64,000 bases of DNA. Origin: Dichetophora obliterata (taxonomy: Eukaryota > Arthropoda > Insecta > Diptera > Sciomyzidae). Under the pieces are notes generated by a model that was given only the letters and a program-made list of their open reading frames with translations, was not told the DNA's origin and did no database searches. This document shows positions 1 through 11,630 of the stretch, piece after piece (position 1 is the stretch's first letter; each line of letters starts with the position of its first letter). The stretch lies in NCBI GenBank assembly GCA_963920525.1, contig OY986438.1:187718388-187782387 (forward strand), written 5' to 3'. The position numbers were made by a program, and so were the translations under genes.

Positions 1-366
1 ATTGTATGTAAAAACTTAAATTCCAAATAAACTCTTCTCTATCATGAAAAAAAAATGATCGATGTTTTTCAAAATCTGCGGATGACATCAAATTTTGTGC
101 TTTTAGAAACTAAGAAAGGTATTGCAACTGTTAATGCCAGTTAAAACTTACTCAGAAGTCGTGTACTGCAAATTAGATTCTCGGTCGTTGCAAAGGCATA
201 TATAGTAGCCTTTAATAATGCAGCCCACTATATATATGGCTTAGGAAGGTTTGATCAGATATCTGTCTACAGAAAAAAGTTACTTGGTTGTGGCCCATAA
301 GCTACTTTGAAGCAATACATTGCATTTTTCTGCACCGTATCATTTACACACAAAAACCTTCTCAAT
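1..366. other. AT-rich sequence, nothing recognised
   Basis: No coding signature, RNA gene or repeat structure could be seen here. It precedes a TTTA microsatellite. Confidence 0.5.
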
Positions 367-368
367 TT

Positions 369-370
369 TT

Positions 371-401
<31 letters not shown>

Positions 402-403
402 TT
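369..403. repeat. (TTTA)n microsatellite
   Basis: About eight tetranucleotide TTTA units in a row. It sits at the left edge of a dispersed repeat that begins TAGCTAAACCCGGTG. Confidence 0.95.
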
Positions 404-1528
404 AGCTAAACCCGGTGTGCTTCGCTACCCCTCTCGTTATAAAATAAGATTAAAAGTACTTATATGTATATTTACAAAAATTTATTTGTTTTATTTTAAT
501 TTAAATATTGCAATGCTTCTCCCCTTTTTTTGTTGTAAACCAAATAGAATTAAGCACTGAACCGCATGTAATTTGCTTCATGCTCCCCCTTTTTATTTTT
601 AGACCAATCAAAAAGCAGCAATTACACAATCAGCTGTTTCGCAGTCAGTTGTGGGAGAATGAGAATGGGGTTACCCCACTCTTTTTTTTTATCAACACAT
701 ATTACAAAGTCAGTTGTTTTGCAGACAGTTATGGGAGAAAGAGAATGGGGCTACCCCACTATTTTAATTAATATGTATTTTAAATTTGAGGTAAGGCCGT
801 TAATAAACGTAGTAAAAAAGTAGGTGCAGAAGTGTGCATGGTCGAAAAATATTATCATGTAATAAGTATTCCTGAGTCAAAGCTGCACGCTGTGAGAATT
901 TAAGATCGGCTAACAGGTCCAGCCTCCAATATATCGCAAACAAAGGGGCGTGCTCCGCCTACTTTTCTATTGGTACGTATTGCTATTCATGCCAATACCA
1001 TATATAATAAATTCTGCCGCCGTTGGTCAAAAAATGGCAAATATATGACGATTTTAAATTTTTCGGTTATATGGGCGAGGCCACGCCCCTTTCTGCACTC
1101 ACAACTGTATATAGTCAAGAATTTATTATTTCGTAAGAATATCCTATTGTGAAAATTTAATGACGATCGGTCCAGTAGTTAAGATTATATTACGATTTTT
1201 AAATTCTAAAAAAGGGGGCGTGGTCCCACCCACTTTTCTCCTGGTACGTATTTCTTACTATGCCAACACCATATGTACCAAATATCATCGACGTAGGTCA
1301 AAAATGCCCAAAATATGGCGATTTAAATTTTTGGGTTATATGGGTGGTGCCACGCCCATTTGTCCAATAAAAATTTCATATTGCTTATTATTCCTTCCAG
1401 AGTCATAGTAACATACTGTGAAAGTTTCAGGAAAATCGGTTCAAGGGTTTGGCCTCCTATAAAGCACAAACAAACAAACAGACAGACAGACATTCATTTT
1501 TATATATGTATATAGATTTTTAACTTAT
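404..1528. repeat. dispersed repeat with internal tandem units and TATATAGA-type tail
   Basis: Two tandem structures are visible. A roughly 81-bp duplication (641-680 and 722-761) shares GAGAATGGGG plus TACCCCACT. A roughly 270-bp pair (about 905-1160 and 1160-1440) shares a ggggcgtg box, a CTTTTCT..TGGTACGTATT box and a GGTTATATGGG..CCACGCCC box. The right end carries a run of ACAGACAG units and then TTTTTATATATGTATATAGA. The same kind of tail occurs near 2957, 13370 and 41350, so this looks like a family of non-coding dispersed repeats (Helitron-, SINE- or LINE-tail-like). I cannot assign the class, and no protein domain is visible. Confidence 0.55.
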
Positions 1529-1781
1529 TGTGCAATGTTGCGCCTTAGGAAGCGCGGAATATCTTGTGTTATCGAATGATGTAAATATTTTGTAAATATA
1601 CCGAAAACTCGGATTTTTTAATGCAACATTTCGAAAGTTTTAAAATTGTGAATTCATTCAAATTATTGGATCATTTGAATCATAACCGATTTAAGAGTTT
1701 GATATTTCGTTTTAAAGAGCATGATAACGGCTTTAAAAAAAAAATAAAATAAAAAAAGCAAATAAAATAAATATATGTATA

Positions 1782-2795
1782 TTAGGGCGGGTCGATTTGT
1801 AGGGAGTGAAAAAATTCACCGATTTCCCTATGATTTCCGTATTCTATGGGTTATTCCATGAAAATTTGCCAAAGGAACCATACCTCTATCGTTAAAATCG
1901 AGTCCCCTACTTTTTGTTGGTAGATTTTTTCCCAAATTGACGTTCGTATGAAATATTACCTACACGTTCACATCCATAACTCAAAAGCTATCGATCGGGT
2001 TTAATCGCCAGTAGGCGCGTTGCAAAGGTGAGCTCATTTTGATCATTTTACAAAAAAAAATCTTCAACATTGGTCCAACGGTTCAAAAGTTACGGGCATT
2101 TTTGTCCAAATTTTGGACCATTTTTCCATTTTTTTCATGATTTTGCCCAAGAATATTACTTTCATGGCCATTTTTTTGGCTCAATCCATTATTTAATTCA
2201 ATTTACAATTCAAAACGACGAGTTAAAGCCCAAATTTTTTGAATTCGGTTGATTAATTCATGCGATATTGCTAAAACAAAATAACACATAAAACCAACTT
2301 TTTGATTTTTTTTCCCTTTTTATTTTTTTTCTACAAAAATTCAAATTAAGAGATAATAAAGTATCTCTCAATCTATTATCAAAAAAAAATATTCAATTTG
2401 AGTGTAGTAAAAGACAAAATGTGAAAAAAAAAACATTATTTTTTCTGAACGTCTGAAAAAATGGAAAAATGGTCCAAAATTTTGACAAAAATGCCCGTAA
2501 CTTTTGAACCGTTGGACCAATGTTGAAGATTTTTTTTGTAATATAATTAAAATGAGCTCACCTTTCCAACGCGTCTACTCGCGATTAAACCCGATTGATA
2601 GTTTTTGAGTTATGGATGTGAACGTGTAGGTAATATTTCATACGAACGTCAATTTGGGAAAAAATTTACCAACAAAAAGTAGGGGACTCGATTTTAACGA
2701 TAGAGGTATGGTTCCTTTGGCAAATTTTCATGGAATAACCCATAGAATACGGAAATCATAGGGAAATTGTCGAAAAATAAATCGACCCGCCCTAA
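1782..2795. mobile_element. non-autonomous DNA element with about 340-bp terminal inverted repeats
   Basis: The left end TTAGGGCGGGTCGATTT is mirrored by AAATCGACCCGCCCTAA on the right. The inverted similarity continues inward for about 340 bp on each side, including a GGGGACTCGATTTTAACGA block (inverted on the left) and the ACGTGTAGGTAATATTTCAT block. The flanks carry the direct repeat TGTATA (1776-1781 and 2796-2801), a probable 6-bp target duplication. The central 300 bp is A/T-rich with no coding capacity. The superfamily is unknown to me. Confidence 0.85.
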
Positions 2796-2815
2796 TGTAT
2801 ATGTCATTGGTGGTA

Positions 2816-2970
2816 CAATATGAAAATTGGATTTTTCAAAAATCAGACTTCACAGTGTCACCCGCCTGAATATTCTGAAGATTCGCTGAAAATTTCATCA
2901 CAGTCGGCCCAGCTGTTTTGGAGTCCTTACGTTACATACATACACACATCCTGTTTTATATATATAGACG
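2816..2970. repeat. 3' end of dispersed repeat (TATATATAGA tail)
   Basis: The stretch GAAAATTTCATCACAGTCGG, a TTTGGAGTCC segment and then TTTTATATATATAGAC resembles the right end of the 404-1528 repeat. It lies directly beyond the 1782-2795 element, so that element may have inserted into or beside this repeat family. Confidence 0.45.
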
Positions 2971-2974
2971 AAGA

Positions 2975-4479
2975 CGATTTGTTTCAGTGCATGGATCTAG
3001 CTATTGGTTCATTATGTGCATAATTGGTCCTATGTAAATTTCTTTCAAACACACGAATACGCATAAAGTGCCTTGGTGCATTATAAATTTGAAAGATATT
3101 TAACAGTTCAATGCAATTAATTTTACCGGAAAATATGTTATAAGCAAATACAAGAGAACAAATCGATGTTCTATCTTTTAAGGATAACAAGCCAAGTAAT
3201 TTACGATGAGCCTCAAATGTTGGAAGACCATTAGGCCAGTAAATCTTTTTAAGTGCGTATTTGCTCACTAGTTTTTGAACTCTCTCAATTTGGTTTGATT
3301 CAATAATATAGTACGGTTTCCAAGCAATAGAACAATACTCCATTAAAGTTCGAAACAAAGAAAATTTACCTAAAAAAATTTAAGTATGCCTTTTGATAAA
3401 TCCAAACATGAATATGACTTAAAAATAACATTATCATAATGGCTTTAAAAATTTAGCTGAGTATCAAAAATAGCCCCCAAACCCTTTATCTTCATTTTGC
3501 ACTCTAAAACACAATTATTCAATATATAATTGAATAAAACGTTATTTGCATATTTAGTATAAGAAACTATATAGCATTAATTGATATTCAAGCACAATTT
3601 GTTTGACAGACACTAGCTACGCAAAGCGGAGAGATCAATATGGAGACATGTCGTCAGATTCAATCGAGATTTTAAGAAATAGTTTGACATCATCAGCGTA
3701 GAAAAGACATCTAGCAAAATTTAAGTGTTTTGGTAAATCATTAATAAAAATAAAAAAAAGAAGAGGACCACAATGGCTAACTTGTGGATCTCCTGACAAA
3801 GCATCAATTGCGACATCCGCAATAGTTGACCCAATTTTTACGTAAAGCTTTCAATGTTTTAGATATCTTTTTATAAAAGCAATTAAAGTATCCGACAAAC
3901 AGAACTTTTTTAATTTGCTTAGAAGAATAGAGTGATACTTTATCAAATGCTTTAGAAAATTCGATGTAGATGATATCTAACTGACTACTGTTTTTCATTG
4001 CATTAATAATGTTTTTCAAAAGAAGCAGTAAATTTGAATATGTTGATCTCCCAGGAAAAAACCTATGTTTAAGTTCGGTGATGACACACTTCACGTGCTC
4101 AAATTGTTTTATTTTTAGTATATGATCAAACAATTTGGCTATTGTGTATTGTTTCACAATTGCCCTGTAATTATTTACATCACAAGGATTACCAGTTTTT
4201 AAAACCAAAACGACCAAAAAAATTTTCCATAAATATTAAAAAAGTGAATTTTATAATGCATAGATTGAAAATTAAAGCTGCAGGAACAGCAATATTTTCT
4301 GCACAAAGTTTGAAAAACATTTACGGGAAATCCCCATGTTCCAATGTAAAGCTATTTTTAAGATGATGAATGTTAAGGTTTTTTAACTTTGCTGATCTAG
4401 AGTTCTTAAACGAAGGTGGTTTATTTCTTATTTAATTACCTTTTTAGAAACAAACAAAGAAGCAGCACACAATAGCTTA
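2975..4479 (-). pseudogene. Jockey/CR1-like LINE, RT and C-terminal part (3' piece, split)
   Basis: Read on the minus strand, this is the 3' half of a non-LTR retrotransposon polyprotein. RT block NNYRAI is near 4180. The RT palm block with F.KAFDKVS is near 3950. A frameshifted GPLLFFLF region and then FYADDVKLF (the catalytic YADD box) lie near 3690-3780. A C-terminal segment with EYCSIAW, IERVQKL and NYAHNEPIAR is at 2984-3358. The blocks fall in different frames and carry stops, so the copy is dead. Upstream it is interrupted at 4480 by a TTA-flanked DNA element, and its endonuclease part resumes at 5489. The domain order (endonuclease, RT, no RNase H) fits Jockey/CR1-group LINEs; the exact clade is not determined. 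Confidence 0.8.
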
Positions 4480-4679
4480 GGGGTCGTCCATAAACTACGT
4501 TACCAAGTTAGGTGGGGGAGGGGTTTTGAAATGCACTACGATAAGTAACGGTAGGGGGGGAGGTGTTTAGATATTGTAACGCTACCAAAAATTAACGATA
4601 CCAAAATCGACGAAAAACCTCTAATTAATAACACAATCATTTCAAAAATTTTTAACCTTACATGTTTTTGTTTGATCGT

Positions 4680-4868
4680 CTAAATTGATGGTTTTGTTTC
4701 AACGATTTCTTCCACCGCCTTTTCCCTCGACACAGGAACCTTTTGGTATTCCTTCACCATCTCAGCACACGTCTGAAAAATTTGGGTCTTTGCTTTTGCG
4801 ACAGGCTTTGACGTTAAGGCCTGAATGTTATTGATCAAAGGAGATACCGTATGACATGTACTGTCCTT
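4680..4868 (-). pseudogene. candidate C-terminal exon inside the TTA element, left arm
   Basis: On the minus strand, a pyrimidine-rich tract ending in TTCTTCTGTAG forms an acceptor at 4869-4874. It is followed by an open frame of about 62 residues ending in TAG at 4680-4682. The peptide includes SPLINNIQALTSK, KAKTQIFQTCAEMVKEYQ and EEIVETKPSI. The composition looks protein-like (charged, few low-complexity runs). No family was recognised. It would be the last exon of a gene whose earlier exons are missing, consistent with an internally deleted element. The alternative is chance open sequence. Confidence 0.35.
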
Positions 4869-5012
4869 CTACAGAAGAAATCGGCTCAAGGTCGTGTCCT
4901 ACCTGCGGCTTTTATTTCGTTTTTAAAACTTCTATGAATTGTCATAAGTTTGTATTATATCGTTTACAATAAATCGGAATAAAACATACTATTTAAATAA
5001 ATCAATTTTCAG

Positions 5013-5203
5013 AAAGCATTCACACAAAAAACGCAGAACTTGGTGCAGCTCGGGTGCAGCCTTTAAGAGTACTCTGTCAAAGACCAGGTGAATTTCTTTG
5101 CGTTAGTAATGAGGATTCACCTGAATGGGTCGACATAGAATCAGATGAAAAATTCTATTTTGAAGAGTCCTCAACAAACTACCAGCTTCTTCTATCCCAG
5201 TGA
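5013..5203 (+). pseudogene. candidate C-terminal exon inside the TTA element, right arm
   Basis: An acceptor-like AATCAATTTTCAG precedes an open frame of about 63 residues ending in TGA at 5201-5203. It contains GAARVQPLRVLCQRPGEF and SPEWVDIESDEKFYFEES. It points toward the right terminal repeat, while the exon at 4680-4868 points toward the left one. Together they look like the 3' ends of two divergently placed genes of a larger parent element. No homologue was recognised, and expression is not implied. Confidence 0.35.
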
Positions 5204-5488
5204 TTGAGAGCATCGAATCTTGGACCGCAGATGGAATAGCTTTTATAGATGATATTAATTATTGAATTTTTCCAATTGTTCCTTTAATGTATCTAGTCAT
5301 ACTAGACACTAATACTAGTAAAAATTGTCAGAGCTAGTCAAAATATATAATCATTCGAATGAATTAATTTCATATGTCACGTTACTTTATGGGGGGGAGG
5401 GGTTTTGAAAAGCACTACGAAAAGTAACGCAGGGGAGGGGGGTAAAAAAACCGGAAAATCAGTAACGTAGTTTATGGACGACCCCTTA

Positions 5489-5995
5489 GAGCAAAAAATG
5501 CTAAAAACGGACTCTCCATATAATATAATAATGACCAATCAACCGAACCGAGCTTAAGCATTAAGCAGATATAATGCTGTATGCTACCTTTTGCAAAATT
5601 TATTTTGATGAATGAGTCATTATTTGTTGAATCAAATTTGTAAAAATCGAGTGCAATAAATAATGCATTATGATGAATGCTGTTATCGACTATGGGTGCC
5701 AGGACTTCTTTACAAACTACTTTTAAATCATTACTGACAAAAACTAAATCCAAAATTCTATTTAAGCCATTCTTAATCGAATTTACCTGTTGAAAGTTAT
5801 TTGAAAAAATAGCTCATCACTAAATTCTCATTATCAGCCTGCAAATTAAATGGTAAAATATTATTATCATCAAGTACCCAAGATATTTTACCTAAATTAA
5901 AATTACCCATAACTACAATATCGTGATTTGTGCTAAGGCTATAGCCTAGAAAGATGTTGTTTGTTATTAATATGCTTTTTATAAACTTCAATTAT
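5489..5995 (-). pseudogene. Jockey/CR1-like LINE, endonuclease part (5' piece, split)
   Basis: This is the 5' continuation of the LINE whose RT lies at 2975-4479. The minus-strand frames show an endonuclease signature: NHDIVVMGNFNLGKISW (the GDFN-type catalytic block, here GNFN) at about 5880-5930, then MDLVFVSNDL (the C-terminal LDL.F block) near 5725-5753. A short frameshift lies between the two. The copy is truncated at its 5' side near 5995, since no N-terminal endonuclease blocks follow. G in place of D in the GDFN box may be a further inactivating change. Confidence 0.75.
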
Positions 5996-6289
5996 GCTAT
6001 TTATTATATAAGAAATAATAAATAAAATCTTTATTTGAAAAACTTATTTCTACACAAATCTGTTCAATAGTTCTATCAATAGTTTTCATTTCATTTCTTT
6101 TTTCATTTATTAATTAAGGGAATATATTCCTTGCTGACTAGATATTATATACAATTTTAATAATTTTTTTTTATACAATTTAGAATAATATATATATATG
6201 TGCTATAATAATATGTTACAACTTAACAAATTGCAGACAATTGAATAAAAAATATTGTCTTAGATACAGAAAAATCAATGGAGTACAAA

Positions 6290-8530
6290 GTTGATAAAAT
6301 ATTAAACTCTCGCAAAGTTCTTGTAATCGGTTAGTTTGAAGCATAATTTGTTCGGTGAACTCGCATATTAAATGGGGCTGTACATCTTAAAATTCTGGAT
6401 GGCATACTAAAGTTAATTTGTTCCAGAAGGTTTGAGCAATCCGTTATGCCAGAAATAATATTGTAAATAAATAAGAGGGAAGCCATTGTCCTTCTATTTA
6501 CAAGTGATTTTAAATTAATAAATTTACAACGAGCTTCATAAGAGGGCAAGAGATGAGTCAAGTTAAAATAACGAAGTGCAAATTTAAGAAATTTACGTTG
6601 AACGCCTTTCAAGCGATTTATGTGAGTATAATAGTACGGGTTCCAAATAAAGCTCGCATATTCTAATCTAGACCTCACCAGACTTGTTGAAAGAATTTTA
6701 AGCATGTGTGGATCAGAAAATTCATAACTATTGCGCTTAATAAATGCTAAAAGTGAATAAGCTTTTGGAATTACATAATTTAAGTGATAGACAAATGTGA
6801 ATTTGGAGTCAAATATAACTCCCAGATCTTAAATTAATGGGACAGACTTCAAAGGTTGACTATTGAAGTTGTATTGATTTTGAATTGAGGTATTTGATTT
6901 AGAAAAAGAAACTGTAAAACATTTATCAATATTCAAGGGTAAACGGTTTCGGGAACACCATTCATAAAAATTATTTAAATCGGATTACAAACCAAGCATT
7001 TCGGTAGTGAAAAGATTTTTAAGTCATCAGCAAACATCAAAAACTTTGAGTTTATGAAACAATTACTAATGTCATTAATAAAAATAATAAAGAAGAGTGG
7101 TCCTAGAATGCTCCCTTGAGGAACGCCAGAGGAAGCAATAAATGGATCCGAGGTGACTCCTTCAATGGATACTACACATAGTCTATTACTTAGGTATAAC
7201 TTAACCCAATGTAAAAAATTTGTATGAAATCCCAAATGAAAAAATTTTGTTAATAAAATATGATGAGAGACCCTATCAAACGCTTTTGCAAAATCCGTGT
7301 AGATAGCATCAACTTTCATGCCATCTTCGAACACCGATATACAATAGTCTGAGAAGGTCGCAAGATTTGTGAGTGTTGATCGATTCGGCATAAAGCCATG
7401 CTGGTTCGGAGAGATAATATTTTTTATTTCAAAAGAGAGTTTCACTTTTACAACTCTCGAGCATTTTTTAAAAATTCGAAAGCTTGATTACTGGTCTGTA
7501 ATTACAAACTTGATTTTTATTTCCATTTTTAAAAATTGGAGTGATGAAAGAAACTTTCCAAGCATCCAATAAAATTCCAATAAAATTGTATAGATTTATT
7601 GAATATAATTTTAATAGGTAACATAAGTGAATTATGGCATTTCTTTAAAAAGAATGCTGATAATCCATCAACATCATTTCTTTGTGAGTTTGTTAATCCA
7701 GCAATAGAGTTAGAGACATCAATGTCTGAGATTTGAAAACAGCCAAAATCAATATTAGCACCAAGGTTGGAGTTAATATCAACATTAATGTTATTATCAT
7801 TAATAAAGTATTTACCAAACAAAAATATTTAGCAAAAATATTTAGCAAACAAATTCGCAGATTCACAAAATGAATGTGACCAAACACCTTCATAATACAT
7901 TGAATTCAAAAATCCGGCAGTCGATTTTTTGGAATTTATAAAATTCCATAATTTTTTAGGATTAGACTTAATATTTAACTCATAACGACTAATGTAATGC
8001 TTGTACAAGAACTTGTTAAGAAAATTAAATTCCCTTAAGTAGTTTGTGGCTAGTTTAAGACCAGTAGTATACCACAGAAGCTTAAAATTCCTTCTGGGAC
8101 ATTGAGGGATAATTCTGTCGCAGATGTCTAAAAATGTTGATTTAAAAAAGATAAAAAAATCATAAGTGCTCAAATATTGCAAATTATGCTCCCAGTTCAC
8201 ATTCAGTATAGCAGAATTAAGCTCATCAAAATTACATTGACTGAAGTTATAACAGATAGTTGAGTTCATAAAGTTAGTCATCTTGCAAGAAAAATTATAA
8301 AATGATATGTCTAACACTAGAGGCACATGATGTAAGTTAAGATCACAGATAGGCATATGACATTGTTCAACACTATAATTGAAATCTTTGCTAATAAAAA
8401 TAAGATCTAAGAATCTATTTAATTTATTCGGAAACCCATTGATTTGCATATTATGAAGATAAACAGAGCCAAAACGACACAATAAAGTAGAACAAAACCA
8501 ATGAAATTTCTTACGGTTTTCCAAAAAGAC
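6290..8530 (-). pseudogene. Jockey/CR1-like LINE, 5'-truncated
   Basis: On the minus strand in order: the end of the endonuclease (RFLDLIFIS near 8400); a linker with WYTTGLKLATNYLREF and LWNFINSKKS; RT with KNIISPNQHGFMPNRST, DFAKAFDRVSH, SSGVPQGSILGPLFF, INDIS and the catalytic FADD box (7024-7445); and a C-terminal region with RSRLEYASFIWNPYY and ending HRTNYASN near 6331. Frame changes occur near 7820 and between 6705 and 6975, so it is not a single intact ORF. It lies in the same orientation as the LINE to its left and is probably related, but not identical (FADD versus YADD). No RNase H is present. Confidence 0.85.
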
Positions 8531-8937
8531 AGTATTATTAGAAACTAACTTAATTAAGAAATTTAATTGATTTAAAAAAATTTATTTTTCAAATTTAATA
8601 AGTGAAGCCAAAATAAGTCAAATTTTATAGTAGAACGGAATCTTTTAACCTTATATCTGGAATTATACTTACTTTTAGATGCCCATAAATTAAAAGAAAA
8701 ATATATTTTATAAGGATTTTATTACAATTTAGAAATATGTAAAAATATAATTTAAAAAACTTAGAAAAATTAAGTGCACTTTAATTAAAACTTAATCAAC
8801 CTATGTTGCTATGATGGAAAAAAAAACGATCAAAGAAATCGAGAAAAAGTTATCGATACCGAGTTTTTTTCCTATTCTTATTAAAATACCTATTGCATTT
8901 TTTTATTAACTAACCTTATTTTTTTCATTCTTTGAAG
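8531..8937. other. AT-rich spacer, nothing recognised
   Basis: No coding signature was seen. The right edge contains TTAACTAAC followed by a pyrimidine tract and AAG, which would serve as branch point and acceptor for the candidate exon that follows. Confidence 0.4.
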
Positions 8938-9180
8938 CCAACTTTAAACTTGACTTTGTCACCAAAGTAGCCGACGCTGTCGAGACTAAAGAAACTGCTG
9001 ACGTTCTCAACTTCTATTTTATAGAGCACATCCTGTGAGTTCATGCCGTACGTTTTTAACATTTTTAGCATTTCTAGGGCCGAAATTAGGTGGCTCAAGC
9101 CTCATGACCGAAATGAGTTTCGAGAGTCTGAGTTTCGTCAAAAACAAGTTCTGGAACAGAATTATCCACTGTTAATTTTT
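8938..9180 (+). other. candidate coding exons, unidentified gene
   Basis: The stretch is less AT-rich than its surroundings. A branch-like CTAAC, a pyrimidine tract and an AAG acceptor at 8937 precede an open frame containing LDFVTKVADAVETKETADVL and FYFIEHI. At 9035 lies a good donor, GTGAGT. If the next 43 nt (9035-9077, ending TTTCTAG) are removed, the frame continues as LAEIRWLKPHDRNEFRESEF and onward to about 9170. An intron of 43 nt is short even for flies. A competing open frame on the minus strand ends at 8936 (VENVSSFFSLDSVGYFGDKV..). I recognise neither. This could be a host exon pair, a transposon-derived gene, or chance. Confidence 0.3.
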
Positions 9181-9587
9181 TTTTTTATTTTAATATAAAT
9201 GTCTTTTTAATTTGTATTTTTCACGAATGTACCAAAAATGTTCACAACCACGAACAGGATTACGACTGAAAGCCAAAGCTATAGTGTGTATATATTAGGG
9301 ATGTCATTTTTTTGAGTTTTATCGATCGCGGGATTTCCGGGATCTAAAAATATAAACTCAGGATCCCGGGATCGTCCCGAAATTCAAGAAGTTTTAAGTA
9401 CGTTATTTTTTAACCAAAAAGTGTAACACATTCACTTCTATTCTATTATAGCACATATTCTGTATCAAATTGATATAACAAAGAATTACAGTTTGTACCA
9501 ATTCAACAACAACAAAAAAAACCAAACATAAAATTTGACTCTCATATATCCTCAGTAATTTATAACACAGTTTTTGTAATACATGTA

Positions 9588-9840
9588 AAGGGTGATTTTT
9601 TTTTTAGCAACTTTCTTTTTGGAAGCGCTGTTTTTGGCAGCACAGCTGTTTTCGTGTAACAAGTTACTGTAAAACATGCCCAGTTTCTTCTATAATTTTA
9701 CCATGAATCGACTTACAAACGAAAAACACTTGCAGATTATTGAATTTTATTATCAAAATTCATGCTCGGTTAAGAAAGTGCATCGTGCACTTCTTCTATT
9801 TAATGGTCAGTTTGGGCGACAAATACATATATTTGGTTAA
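9588..9840 (+). pseudogene. mariner-like (rosa-type) transposase, N-terminal fragment
   Basis: A left end AAAGGGTGATTTTTTTTTTA is followed, from an ATG near 9703, by MNRLTNEKHLQIIEFYYQ, then KKVHRALLLFNGQFGR. This matches the N-terminal helix-turn-helix of the mariner branch found in fly genomes with about 350-residue transposases (rosa-like). Only some 45 residues survive before the frame is lost. A C-terminal piece of what may be the same family lies at 51590-52440. Confidence 0.6.
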
Positions 9841-9857
9841 GCAGTAATTGCCTACAT

Positions 9858-11630
9858 TGTTATCGCCAACCCTGTGGAACATAACTGTGGACTCACTACT
9901 GGTTAGACTGGATGAATCGGGCATACACACGATAGGGTATGCAGATGACGTTGCGTGACACCATCTCTGACATCATGAAGGGAGCACTCCGAATAGTGGA
10001 GGAGTGTCGATAACAAGGCCTTACCGTAAACGCAGGCAAGTCAGACAATATTCTCTTTACTAGAAAGAGGGTAGGCCTGAGGACAGAACCACTCAGACTT
10101 TTTGTAGCTGAAATCAACATGTCCACGAAAGTTAAATATCTAGGGGTAACCCTTGATAGCAAACTGAACTGGAACGAGCATGTAGAAGATAGGATTCAAA
10201 GCGCCAAGAGGGTTCTGTTCCAGTGCAGTCGCGTTTGTGGTCTCAAATGGGGGCTAAACCCAGAGGCTATGAAATGGGTTTACACTATGATGGTTAGACC
10301 TGTCATCACGTATGCTTCGGTGATTTGGTGGACAAAAGTCAGCCAGAAAACCATTAAGAAGAGACTGGACAGAGTCCAACGGCTGGCGTGTGTTGGAATA
10401 ACAGGTGCAATACGCATCACTCCAACAAGCGCAATGGCGGTTCTGTTAGGTATGCTGCCGTTGGATTTAGAAATAAAAAAACAGCGGCGCTGTCAGCCCT
10501 CAGGATGTTGCGAAATGCTACGTGGCATGGGGCAACGGCCCTGCATGGTCATATTTGCATCCTTGATTTTGTACAGAGAGATGTCAGGGAGGCGCTTATG
10601 CCTATGGACGGAAGGCAGAGAGTAAAAATAACAGAAAAATGTTATAAAACTCTTAAAACGGATGGAGCCGTTTGTGAAGAAATCGCTGGTAGCGATATCA
10701 GTATATTCACAGACGGCTCTCTGATGAATGGCCGGGCCGGGGCAGGCGTGTACTCAAAAGAGTTAAGTCTATCCTGTGTACTGAGGTTGGGGAGGTTTGT
10801 GTCTGTATACCAGGCAGAAATGCTTGGCTTAGTGCATGCGCTGGACCACCTGATAGATGGCCGGATCAGTGGCAAGAAAATTGTCATCGCTCTCGACAAT
10901 CAGTCTGTGATTAGGTGTATGCAACGGACAGACATCACTTCCAGGTTGGCCATAGAATGTCTTACAAAACTCAATAGGTGCGCCCAGACGAATGAGCTCA
11001 CACTTATGTGGGTGAGAGGACACTCTGGCATAGAACAGAATGAAGAAGCTGATTCTTTAGCAAGAGCACGATCAGCAGAAGAATTCTGTGGACCAGAACC
11101 ACGTATTGCCATAGGCGACAATATGGTGGCAGGCCTTATTAAACAATGGACGGACTCGGAACACAGTAAAAGGTGGGAAGAAGGTGTTAATTGCAGGCAA
11201 TCAAAGGCGGCCGTGAAGTGGTCTCGTAGTGAGGCAGCAAAAGTTATCCGATACAATCGAAGGACTTTAAGCTGGCTTACTGCACTGGTCACAGGACACG
11301 ATCCCTTCATGTACCATCTCGGGAAGATGACTCTGACCGAGGACGATGCGTGTAGGTTATGCCTAGAGGAGCCGGAAACAGCAGCTCAAATTCTGTGCCA
11401 GTGTCCGGCGCTGGCAAGCATAAGATTGACCACTCTGGGACGCCCATTTATTGGCGAAGCCGAGATTGGTCAACTAACCTATAAGGATATGCTTGAGGTG
11501 ACAAAGGATGCTTACACAAGTAGCATGCTCACGTACGAGTACTCCGAGCAGTAGTACGCTTTGTCCAATGGGGGATGAAAAGGGACCCACTGTGGTCTGC
11601 TTCGGCAAATCCCCAACTTATTATATTATA
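9858..11630 (+). pseudogene. 5'-truncated LINE with RT tail and RNase H (I/LOA/R1-like)
   Basis: Perfect 13-bp direct repeats TAATTGCCTACAT at 9845-9857 and 11631-11643 mark the target-site duplication, so both boundaries are firm. The copy starts inside RT at SPTLWNI, followed by IGYADDVA (the catalytic YADD). The RT thumb region follows (KVKYLGVTLDSKLNW, KWVYTMMVRPVITYASVIWW). After a frameshift near 10480 comes RNase H in one long frame: FTDGS (Asp), YQAEMLGL (Glu), ALDNQS (Asp) and WVRGHSGIEQNEEADSLA (His/Asp). A terminal zinc-knuckle-like CRLCLEEPETAAQILCQCPA ends the coding part. Frame changes near 9955 and 10480 inactivate it. The 3' end is TTATATTATA, with no poly(A). Confidence 0.92.

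Larger units (their letters stand above)
4480..5485. mobile_element. TTA-flanked DNA element inserted in LINE
   Basis: The element begins GGGGTCGTCCATAAACTACG and ends with the inverted copy CGTAGTTTATGGACGACCCC. Inverted similarity continues through a G-rich box near each end. Direct TTA repeats at 4477-4479 and 5486-5488 are the expected 3-bp duplication. TTA duplication is typical of PIF/Harbinger-type elements, but no transposase domain is visible, so the superfamily is an inference. It interrupts a minus-strand LINE frame: the residues before it (AFFALS) continue into YCVLLLCLF after it when the insert and one TTA are removed. It carries two candidate terminal exons, described separately. 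Confidence 0.85.

Noticed and set aside
10642..11310. Minus-strand ORFs across the RNase H region
   Set aside because: Shadows of the plus-strand RNase H frame, which has the catalytic residues.
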